A DNA stretch of 10,384 nt. Source: Chloroflexota bacterium. Its GTDB lineage: Bacteria > Chloroflexota > Anaerolineae > Anaerolineales > UBA4823. Positions 1 to 5,507 of this stretch are shown piece by piece; within the stretch, counting starts at the first letter, position 1, and each line of letters opens with the position of its first letter. The stretch is taken from the NCBI GenBank assembly GCA_017860725.1, contig JAGDMX010000112.1:1-10384 (forward strand). The letters run 5' to 3'. The notes below the pieces were generated by a model. That model made no database searches, was not told the DNA's origin, and saw only the letters and a list, made by a program, of their open reading frames with translations. The translations under genes were made by a program, and so were the position numbers.

Positions 1-120
1 CGAATCAGGATAAGTGGCCGATTCTATCGTTATGCGGCTTGCTCCTCTCAACAATCTGACCAGCAATTATTCACCAGGTGTGCATCCGGACCAGTGCGAC
101 AAGGATGGCAGCCTGGCTTT

Positions 121-157
121 AAAGCCTGTCATCGGCAAGCCCTGCCGGCTCTGACTT
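121..157 (+). terminator. Possible hairpin, weak terminator-like
   Basis: An interrupted inverted repeat: AAAG, GTCA and CGGCA on the left pair with TGCCG, TGAC and CTTT on the right around an AGCCC loop. A short, broken T-rich stretch (TTTATT) follows. It could end transcription of a gene lying before the window, since it precedes the promoter at 176. The bulges and poor T-tract make a true intrinsic terminator uncertain. Positions 1-120 show no gene and no other recognisable signal. Confidence 0.3.
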
Positions 158-175
158 TATTCCGCCTCCAAACCG

Positions 176-204
176 TTGACTCTGCTCCCATCCCGTGCCA
201 TAAT
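176..204 (+). promoter_or_regulatory. Sigma70-type promoter for the GNAT gene
   Basis: TTGACT at 176-181 and CATAAT at 199-204 are separated by exactly 17 nt. Transcription would start near 211. This is followed by a strong Shine-Dalgarno AGGAGGT at 217-223, 8 nt before the ATG at 232, giving a very short leader of about 20 nt. The spacing and motif match are good; function is inferred. Confidence 0.6.
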
Positions 205-231
205 GAATTCAGGCCTAGGAGGTAGTCAAAC

Positions 232-1059
232 ATGGAAACCACCATCCCGGACGCCATCCTCACCGATGCCACGCCGTCCACCCTGGTTCGTGCTATTCAC
301 GACAACCTGTTCGAGATGTACCGCTACCTGGGGCGCTCGCAGGCAGCCGAATACCACCACGACCCCGAACTGACCTGGCTGCGCACACCGATTGCACCGG
401 TTTCTTTTCTCAATGGGGTGCTGCACACCGCAGCCTCTGCCGAGCGCCTGGATACCTTGATCCACACTACGATCGAGTACTACCGCTCGAAGGGGGTCAT
501 GCGCTTCTCCTGGTGGCTGGATGAGCGCTCACCTTACCTGGCGGCGCACCTGCAGGCTCACGGGCTGGTGTTCATCGAGGGCAACCTGGGTATGACGCTT
601 GACCTGCATCCGTGGGAGGACGATCTTTCCGGGCCGGCCGACCTGCGTGTGGAGCCTGTCAACGATATGCAGTCCCTGTTAGACTGGGTGCTGGCTGCCC
701 AGGCCGGCTTCGATTTGCCGGAGATTTACCGCCAGCCCTGGTACGAGATTTACGCCGGGCTGGGCTTCGAGCTGCCGATGCGCAACTATGTCGGCTATTA
801 CCGGGGCGAGCCGGTCGCCGCTGCCCAGCTTTTCCTGGGGGCGGGGGTCGCCGGGATTTACACAGTCGCCACAGTGCCATCCGCCCGCCGGTTAGGGATC
901 GGCGCGGCCATGACCCAGGCTGCACTGCGAGAGGCGCAAGACTTCGGCTACCGCTACGCCATCCTGCACGCATCGCGAATAGGGGAGGGGGTGTATGCGA
1001 AGCTCGGTTTTCGCGGCTGCTGCCATATGAGCCGCTTCATCTGGGAAGAGACGAGTTGA
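232..1059 (+). CDS. GNAT family N-acetyltransferase
   Basis: A 275-residue protein that would transfer an acetyl group from acetyl-CoA to an amine; its substrate cannot be read from the sequence. The GNAT fold is in the C-terminal half. Strand beta4 (about 208-214, GIYTVAT) leads into the acetyl-CoA pyrophosphate loop R219-R-L-G222-I-G224, the R/Q-x-x-G-x-G signature, then a long helix (226-238) and the typical closing motif YAKLGF near 255-260. The N-terminal half (about 1-125) is a separate domain without a clear motif, so the protein is longer than a minimal GNAT of about 150 residues and may be a tandem GNAT with a degenerate first half. The start is fixed by AGGAGGT at 217-223. It heads a probable transcription unit with the small membrane protein that begins 5 nt after its stop. 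Confidence 0.85.
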   Translation: METTIPDAILTDATPSTLVRAIHDNLFEMYRYLGRSQAAEYHHDPELTWLRTPIAPVSFLNGVLHTAASAERLDTLIHTTIEYYRSKGVMRFSWWLDERSPYLAAHLQAHGLVFIEGNLGMTLDLHPWEDDLSGPADLRVEPVNDMQSLLDWVLAAQAGFDLPEIYRQPWYEIYAGLGFELPMRNYVGYYRGEPVAAAQLFLGAGVAGIYTVATVPSARRLGIGAAMTQAALREAQDFGYRYAILHASRIGEGVYAKLGFRGCCHMSRFIWEETS

Positions 1060-1064
1060 AAGAT

Positions 1065-1382
1065 ATGCTGATCAACCTGCGATCACCAGCACTTATCGGT
1101 GCCATCCTGGTGATTCCGTTCATGATTCTCGAGTTGGTAAACCGACGAAAGTTTGATGAGGGTTTCCCTTTCTTGTTATTCGGCATCTTGTGGCTCATGC
1201 CAGTGGCATTCCTGCTGATCCTGATGCCTCTCGTGCGGGACTTAAGGGCGGGAAACCGTATCCTGGTAAATCCGATCAATCAATTGCTGAGGGTCGTTGT
1301 GTTGATCCTCATCGTCTGGCTGTGGGCTGGCGCCCTTATCGATCAGATGCCCTGTTTTCTGGGTGTTCCAAACTGCGATTAG
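1065..1382 (+). CDS. Small three-helix membrane protein, unknown function
   Basis: A 105-residue protein not recognised as a named family. It has three hydrophobic segments, about residues 8-24, 35-57 and 76-93. They are separated by basic or polar turns (NRRKFDEG at 26-33; RDLRAGNR at 58-65), as expected of an inner-membrane protein. The C-terminus (DQMPCFLGVPNCD) carries two cysteines, C97 and C104, that could pair outside the membrane. The reading frame stays open upstream to 612, but that part overlaps the acetyltransferase and reads as a frame shadow, so the ATG at 1065, just after the acetyltransferase stop at 1059, is the sensible start. No strong ribosome site lies before it, so translational coupling to the acetyltransferase is likely. 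Function is unknown. Confidence 0.6.
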   Translation: MLINLRSPALIGAILVIPFMILELVNRRKFDEGFPFLLFGILWLMPVAFLLILMPLVRDLRAGNRILVNPINQLLRVVVLILIVWLWAGALIDQMPCFLGVPNCD

Positions 1383-1396
1383 GATCATGAATATAG

Positions 1397-1543
1397 ATGC
1401 AAGACATAGATAGACTCATTGTAGCGGTATCTTTATTCATAGGGCTGCTTCAATTACCGGAATTATTTGCTGTTAGCCATCCGACCATAAGGCAAATTGA
1501 TGTGGACCGACCCGTAGCCGCGGATGTGCTGGGGGATATGTGA
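1397..1543 (+). CDS. Possible 48-residue membrane peptide
   Basis: A short open frame of 48 codons beginning MQDIDRLIVAVS, with one hydrophobic stretch at about residues 7-26 followed by a polar tail ending in LGDM. Its TGA (1541-1543) overlaps the ATG (1543-1545) of the next gene as TGATG, an arrangement typical of translationally coupled genes. The ribosome site before the ATG is weak (GGATC at 1382-1386). It could be a genuine single-pass peptide, or chance or decayed sequence. The overlap and the uninterrupted frame across an otherwise empty 160-nt gap are the only support. Confidence 0.35.
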   Translation: MQDIDRLIVAVSLFIGLLQLPELFAVSHPTIRQIDVDRPVAADVLGDM

Positions 1544-2028
1544 TGACCGTGACCGAACCCGCCGCCTCGCCCCTGAACGACCAGGATGTCTTCGGCTACT
1601 TCCGCCTGGGGCTGGCGACCGGGCTGGTCGACCGGGGGGCGGTTATCGCCTGGGCCGACCGGGAAGTGCTGCGCCGGCCAGTCCCACAAAACGAGATCAT
1701 CGAGCTGTGCCTCTCCGGGCACCTGCCCTACAGCCAGCTGATCTGGCTGTTGACCAGCTACCACCCCAGCCTGGATTACGACCTGCCGGTGCGGCTGGTG
1801 CTGGCGCGCGCCGCCCAGCTTCTGGACGAGCATCACCCGCCGGAAGAGCTGCTGACCAGCATCGGCCTGCTGGCGGCGGAGGCGCGCCTGCCGGAGGAGA
1901 TCCGGGCGCTGCTACGAGAGCTGGACTCGAATCTGGGTTACCTGTCGCCGCCGGAGCTGCCGGGGCGGCTGGGCGGGCTGCTGGCGCCTTACCGGGAATA
2001 CCAACCGTTGCTGCGAGAGATTGGGTGA
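1543..2028 (+). CDS. Hypothetical helical protein, 161 aa
   Basis: A soluble, Leu/Glu/Arg-rich, probably all-helical protein that I cannot assign to a family. It opens with MTVTEPAASPLND, then a helix containing VFGYFRLGLATGLV (about residues 14-27) and a segment AVIAWADREVL (about 32-42) that resembles the entry helices of small regulatory or scaffold domains. The C-terminus is rich in helix breakers and ends LLAPYREYQPLLREIG. The ATG at 1543 is preferred over the GTG at 1540 because GGGGGA (1531-1536) sits 6 nt upstream. The start overlaps the stop of the preceding 48-codon frame. Its last 51 codons recur downstream at 9108-9262 as part of a broken copy. Substitutions in the first part of that copy are mostly synonymous, so the two were once selected as protein-coding paralogues. 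Nothing here shows a catalytic site. Confidence 0.7.
   Translation: MTVTEPAASPLNDQDVFGYFRLGLATGLVDRGAVIAWADREVLRRPVPQNEIIELCLSGHLPYSQLIWLLTSYHPSLDYDLPVRLVLARAAQLLDEHHPPEELLTSIGLLAAEARLPEEIRALLRELDSNLGYLSPPELPGRLGGLLAPYREYQPLLREIG
1874..2028 (+). repeat. Direct repeat, copy 1 (3' end of 161-aa gene)
   Basis: These 155 bp align with 9108-9262 at a constant offset of 7234 and without gaps. By hand count, positions 1874-1915 are identical, 1874-1971 differ at 4 of 98 sites, and 1972-2028 differ at 24 of 57. Both copies end at the stop codon of the reading frame. The copies have the same orientation and bracket the whole sugar operon. Confidence 0.9.
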
Positions 2029-2096
2029 GGATGGTCAAGAATCCAGATCGGTAGCAACTGTTGGAAGCGTTATTCGGCTAAAGACGTAACACCCTA

Positions 2097-2124
2097 TTGA
2101 CTTTTCAATTTTTCGTTCTATAAT
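2097..2124 (+). promoter_or_regulatory. Sigma70-type promoter of the sugar operon
   Basis: TTGACT at 2097-2102 and a consensus TATAAT at 2119-2124 with a 16-nt spacer lie in an AT-rich stretch. The predicted start is near 2131, about 29 nt before the GntR ATG. This is the only good promoter before the GntR-SIS-ROK block and may drive the whole operon. The gap from 2029 to 2096 shows no other clear signal. Confidence 0.65.
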
Positions 2125-2140
2125 GAAATTACGTGTGCTC

Positions 2141-2161
2141 TATACCATACTATACCGGTAT
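2141..2161 (+). promoter_or_regulatory. Putative GntR/HutC operator over the start codon
   Basis: TATACC occurs at 2141-2146 and again at 2151-2156, exactly 10 bp apart (one helical turn). The second copy lies within a perfect 10-bp palindrome ATACCGGTAT (2152-2161) that includes the first two bases of the ATG. On the other strand the half-site reads GGTATA, which resembles half-sites of NagR/DasR-type HutC-subfamily regulators. Lying at about +11 to +31, it would allow autorepression by blocking initiation or elongation. Function is inferred; no second copy was found in the other gaps of the operon. Confidence 0.45.
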
Positions 2162-2915
2162 GAGTCAGTCTTCATCCACGAGTCACATGGAAATCAACCC
2201 TGCTTCTTCTGTTCCGCTGTATATTCAGATCAAGGATTACCTGCACCAGAAGGTGAAAAACGGCGTTTTCCCCGGTGGAACCAAACTGCCGTCCGAGCGC
2301 GATCTATCACTCGATCTAGGCGTCAGCCGTATGACCGTGCGCCAGGCTTTGCAGGCGCTGGTCAAAGAAGACATCATCTATTCTCGCACCGGCAAGGGCT
2401 ATTATGCCTGCCAGCCGCGCATCGATCAGGAATTAGGCGTTCTCACCAGCTTTAGCGAGGAGATGCTCCAGCACGGCTTTTTACCTACCAGCCGGGTTAT
2501 CCTGGCTGAGCTGCAATTGCCCACACCGGAGATCGCCGAGCCACTACAATTATCGCAGGGCGCTGAGGTCGTCGCCTTGCGGCGGGTGCGACTGGCCGAG
2601 AATAGGCCTATTGCCCTGGAGAACGCTTTTCTGGTCCACGAGCTTTGCCCGGGCATCCTGCAAAGTCACGATTTCAATAAAGAGTCGCTTTACAAGGTGC
2701 TGCGCGAAGCCTATGGCTGCCCACTTACCTGGGCCAAGCAGTGGGTACAGGCGCGTTTGCCCACATTATCCGAGCAGAAATTGCTTGACATTGATGGGGA
2801 GATCCCGGTGCTCAGCAACAAGCGCATCACCTATACACGCAATGACCGCCCGGTGGAATACGTTACCTCAATCTATCTGGGTGATCGCTACAATTTGGCT
2901 ATTATTTTGCGCTGA
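2160..2915 (+). CDS. GntR family (HutC/UTRA) transcriptional regulator
   Basis: A 251-residue repressor-type regulator. Residues 18-82 form the GntR winged helix: VPLYIQIKDYL, then KLPSERDLS (42-50), then the recognition helix VSRMTVRQALQ (55-65) and the wing TGKGYY (77-82). Residues about 92-250 form a UTRA ligand-binding domain, beginning with GVLTSFSEEM and ending in the typical strand PVEYVTSIYLGDRYN. UTRA domains of this subfamily usually bind phosphorylated sugars or related small molecules, which fits the kinase and transporter that follow. The ATG at 2160 was chosen; an upstream frame to 2133 and an ATG at 2187 also exist. No Shine-Dalgarno precedes it, and the start codon lies within the putative operator, so low, autoregulated expression is plausible. 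The next gene starts 29 nt downstream. Confidence 0.88.
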   Translation: MSQSSSTSHMEINPASSVPLYIQIKDYLHQKVKNGVFPGGTKLPSERDLSLDLGVSRMTVRQALQALVKEDIIYSRTGKGYYACQPRIDQELGVLTSFSEEMLQHGFLPTSRVILAELQLPTPEIAEPLQLSQGAEVVALRRVRLAENRPIALENAFLVHELCPGILQSHDFNKESLYKVLREAYGCPLTWAKQWVQARLPTLSEQKLLDIDGEIPVLSNKRITYTRNDRPVEYVTSIYLGDRYNLAIILR

Positions 2916-2944
2916 GAGAGCGAGTGAGTGAGGTGTGATAAACC

Positions 2945-3551
2945 ATGGATGACAAAACCCTCCCTGGTCTCCCCGGAGCCGGCCTGTATATGCAGGCGAT
3001 CCGTGCCTTATTGGAGGATTTATCCGCCTCCCAGGCCGACGCAATCGACCCACGAGAGCGCTACATCCTCCAGTCGATATGAACGTCTGCCGGGGCTGGC
3101 ATCGATCATTTTCTCTCGCTACAACCCCACCCAAAGGGATGTGATGTTTATCTTTTCTAACAGCGGGGTGAACGCCGTCCCGGTAGAGATGGCGATACTC
3201 GCCCAACAAGCCGGTGTTGCCGTGATCGGTGTGCTCTCGCGCCAATATTGCGCCCAGGCGCCGCTCAGCCCGGTGGGAAAACGCCTGTATGAGGTGGTAG
3301 ATATCGTCATCGACAACCAGATTCCTCCCGGCGATGCCCTGGTGGAGATCGGTCAATCCGGGCTACGCAGTGGGGCGGCTTCGACCATCGTCGGCGCATT
3401 CCTGCTCAACGCCATCCTCACCGAGGCTGAATGCAGGCTGTTCAATGAAGGAGAAGCTCCTCCGGTTTACATCAGCTCGAATATGCCCGGCGCAGCCGCG
3501 CATAATGCCGAGCTATTGAGGCGTTTCAAGCCCCGCAATCCGCACCTGTAG
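2945..3551 (+). pseudogene. SIS-domain phosphosugar protein, internal out-of-frame deletion
   Basis: Remains of a UPF0309-type sugar isomerase (SIS) protein, normally about 245 residues. The true N-terminus starts at ATG 2945 (AGGTG at 2931-2935) and reads MDDKTLPGLPGAGLYMQAIR through about codon 35, then meets a stop at 3080-3082. The rest continues in another frame from about 3051: LHE-like HESATSSSRYERLPGLAS, then VMFIFSNSGVNAVPVEMA (the second sugar-phosphate loop), KRLYEVVDIVIDN, GDALVEI, STIVGAFLLNAI and a normal C-terminus. About 50 residues are missing between the two, the region that should hold the conserved GxGHSH loop. The frame therefore both shifts and loses the first half of the fold. 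A shortened product from ATG 3143 is possible but would lack half the active site. It sits between the regulator and the kinase, so it originally belonged to this operon. A sequencing or assembly deletion is the alternative. Confidence 0.8.
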
Positions 3552-3577
3552 AAGCTGTTGAGGAGGTCGTTGAAAAG

Positions 3578-4546
3578 ATGTGTGCATATACGATCGGACT
3601 TGACCTGGGCGGGACGAAGATAGCTGCTGCCCTGGTTGGCGAGGACGGAGTGCCAGGGTTCAAGGTAACCGAGCTCACTCACTTGGAACAGGGTGCAGAC
3701 GCCGTGATCGAACGCATGGCCGGATGTATCCGGGATCTGCAAGCTCAGAGCGACGCCCCGGTCTTAGGCCTGGGCATCGGGACGGCTGGCATGACGGATA
3801 GCGTGAACGGCGTGGTTATCATGGCATCCAACCTGAAGTGGAAGAACGTGCCCGTGCGGCGTTTGTTGGCGGAAAAGCTCGGCCAGGACTGGCTGGAGCG
3901 CACCTGGGTAGATAAAGATACGAATGCGGCCGTCCTGGGCGAAAGATTGTATGGTGCGGGTCGGGGCTCGCGACACATGCTGTATGTTACCGTTGGCACA
4001 GGAGTTGGCGGCGGGATGGTGTTGGACGGCAAGCTCTACCACGGCGCCAGCCAGGGCGCCAGCGATATCGGGCACCTGGTTATGCTCCCGGAAGGCCCGC
4101 TGTGCGGCTGTGGTAAACGCGGTTGCCTGGAGGCGCTGTCATCGGGACCGGCTATCGCCCGCACCACCACCGAAGCGCTGGAATCCGGAGCTGAGAGCCA
4201 GTTACGCCTGACATTTGCCGCGCGGCCTTTGAGCGCCCAAGACGTGGTTGAAGCTGCTCTGCGGGGAGATGCTCTCTCCTGCCAGGTCATGGAGCAGGCT
4301 GGCACCTGGCTGGGTCGAGGCCTGGCATATTATGTCGATATCAACAACCCGGAGTTCATCATCATCGGAGGCGGCATCGCCGCCGGAGGCTTGCTGCTGG
4401 AGCCGGTGCGGCGTGCGATCAGCCAGTTTGCCTTGCCAGCGAACACGGCTGCGGTTCAGGTTTTGCCGGCAGGCTTGGGTCCGGATTCAGGTGTGATCGG
4501 CGCAGCCGCCCTGGCCTGGCACCAGCTCGAACACACGTCTTTCTGA
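3578..4546 (+). CDS. ROK family sugar kinase
   Basis: A 322-residue cytoplasmic sugar kinase of the usual ROK length, expected to phosphorylate a hexose or amino sugar with ATP. Visible motifs in order: phosphate-binding loop LDLGGTK (8-14); GLGIGTAG (64-71); sugar-binding SNLKWKN (84-90); catalytic D114 in DTNAAVLGE (114-122, the place of the usual NDANAAALGE); adenosine loop VTVGTGVGGG (137-146); DIGH at 163-166; zinc-binding C176-G-C178-G-K-R-G-C183; and IIIGGGIA (261-268). The usual E-x-G-H motif has Asp in place of Glu, a conservative but uncommon change at a sugar-contacting residue. The metal ligands H166, C176, C178 and C183 are intact, so it is a kinase rather than a ROK repressor (no helix-turn-helix). 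AGGAGG at 3561-3566 precedes the start by 11 nt. The sugar cannot be specified; an amino sugar or glucose-type substrate is likely. Confidence 0.9.
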   Translation: MCAYTIGLDLGGTKIAAALVGEDGVPGFKVTELTHLEQGADAVIERMAGCIRDLQAQSDAPVLGLGIGTAGMTDSVNGVVIMASNLKWKNVPVRRLLAEKLGQDWLERTWVDKDTNAAVLGERLYGAGRGSRHMLYVTVGTGVGGGMVLDGKLYHGASQGASDIGHLVMLPEGPLCGCGKRGCLEALSSGPAIARTTTEALESGAESQLRLTFAARPLSAQDVVEAALRGDALSCQVMEQAGTWLGRGLAYYVDINNPEFIIIGGGIAAGGLLLEPVRRAISQFALPANTAAVQVLPAGLGPDSGVIGAAALAWHQLEHTSF

Positions 4547-4589
4547 TAGCTGTTCGCGCAAGGCGAGTCACGCAAAAGGACATAAGTTA

Positions 4590-4630
4590 GAGTGCTTCGC
4601 ATAGATCGCTCGCAATGACAGTTCAGTCAT
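4590..4630 (+). repeat. Possible dispersed repeat element and small inverted repeat
   Basis: Within the 97-nt gap after the kinase, the string GTGCTTCGCATAG followed by CGCTCGCAATGACAG resembles a short dispersed element (GCTTCGC...GCTCGCAATGACA) seen in intergenic regions of many bacteria, including Chloroflexota; this is from general knowledge. It ends in ATGAC-6 nt-GTCAT (4615-4630), immediately before the ribosome site at 4633-4638. It may be an intergenic repeat remnant or a weak operator. There is no strong promoter in this gap. Confidence 0.35.
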
Positions 4631-4643
4631 ATAAGGAGTAGCT

Positions 4644-5408
4644 ATGAGCAAAATTCTTTACGCTGGAGACTCGGCCATTATGGCAGTGCTCGGTCTGGAG
4701 GGGATTGAGGTCTTCTCACTGATGGATCAAATCTGGGATGCGGGCAAGACTTTACAATCTGCCTTAGAAGCGGCGGGACACCAGGTGACCCGCATGCTCT
4801 CCCACGAAGCTTACTACCATCTGCCCGAAACCGCTGAAGCCTACGCGGCTCACGATGTCCTGATCCTCAGCGATATCGGGCACGATACCGTGATGCTCTA
4901 CCCCGGTGAGCGGCGTAATGCCGTACCCATGGGTCCCAACCGCATGAAAGAGATCGTGCGCTACGTGCAAAATGGCGGCGGATTGGCATATCTGGGCGGG
5001 TATTTCACCTACCAGGGGCATCACGGCCAGGGGCGCTGGTACAACACCCCGGTCGCCAAGATCTTGCCGGTGCAAATTGTGGCGCTGCACGATGACCGCA
5101 TCGAAACGCCGGAAGGAGCGCGCCCACGCTTCCTCAATCGGGATCATCCCATCCTTTCCGGCATCCCCCTTGACCAGCCGCCCATGTTCATGGGCTATAA
5201 CAAAACCTTGCCCCGTGCCGGTGCCGAGCTGCTCGCTGTGATTGGCGACGAGGAAGACGACCCCTTCCTGGCTTGCTGGCAGGTGGGTAATGGCCGCGTC
5301 ATGGCGATCACCTCCGATGCTGCTCCCCATTGGGGCTCTGATTTCATCCGCTGGCCCTATTACCAGCAGTTCTGGGATCAGGCTATTCGTTGGCTGTCAA
5401 ATAAATAG
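4644..5408 (+). CDS. GATase1-like (PF07090/ThuA-like) protein lacking catalytic Cys
   Basis: A 254-residue cytoplasmic protein of the class I glutamine-amidotransferase-like fold, closest in appearance to the PF07090 group. The N-terminus KILYAGDS (3-10) begins the flavodoxin-like sheet, and DVLILSDIG (71-79) is the second core strand. GGGLAYLGGYFTYQG (111-125) is the nucleophile elbow, but it reads L-G-G-Y where an amidotransferase has G-x-C-x-G, so no glutamine hydrolysis is expected. TPVAKILPV (135-143), HPILSGIP (168-175) and GRVMAITSDAAPHWG (217-231) are typical of the group and may form a metal or sugar site. Such proteins often occur next to carbohydrate ABC transporters, and relatives of ThuA act on oxidised disaccharides; a role in handling the imported sugar is an inference. 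AAGGAG at 4633-4638 fixes the start. It is 97 nt after the kinase and 99 nt before the binding protein. Confidence 0.75.
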   Translation: MSKILYAGDSAIMAVLGLEGIEVFSLMDQIWDAGKTLQSALEAAGHQVTRMLSHEAYYHLPETAEAYAAHDVLILSDIGHDTVMLYPGERRNAVPMGPNRMKEIVRYVQNGGGLAYLGGYFTYQGHHGQGRWYNTPVAKILPVQIVALHDDRIETPEGARPRFLNRDHPILSGIPLDQPPMFMGYNKTLPRAGAELLAVIGDEEDDPFLACWQVGNGRVMAITSDAAPHWGSDFIRWPYYQQFWDQAIRWLSNK

Positions 5409-5507
5409 AGACAGACCAGAAGTAAGGAAAGGAGGCACCCCGCACAGATTAAATTACCGGCCCCCCTTGATTGTATTCTCGAAAAGTCACTAAATATGGA
5501 GGAGTAA

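Noticed and set aside
612..1064. Upstream part of the long open frame ending at 1382
   Set aside because: It overlaps the acetyltransferase in another frame, and its Arg/Gly/Pro/Cys-rich composition is that of a GC-rich shadow. Only the part from ATG 1065 is protein-like.
1450..1836. Reverse-strand frame over the 161-aa gene
   Set aside because: Low-complexity Gln/Gly/Val-rich shadow. The forward frame has a helical protein, a ribosome site and a selected paralogue copy.
4764..5330. 188-codon reverse-strand open frame
   Set aside because: Antisense shadow of the GATase1-like gene with His/Val/Gly-rich composition and no motif.
5428..5435. AAAGGAGG, a perfect Shine-Dalgarno-like string
   Set aside because: No start codon lies within usable distance and no frame opens here, so it appears to be chance or a relic. 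The real site for the binding protein is at 5498-5504.
5467..5496. TTGATT followed by TAAATA as a promoter for the binding protein
   Set aside because: An 18-nt spacer, a poor -10 element, and a predicted start that would fall on the ribosome site make it unconvincing.
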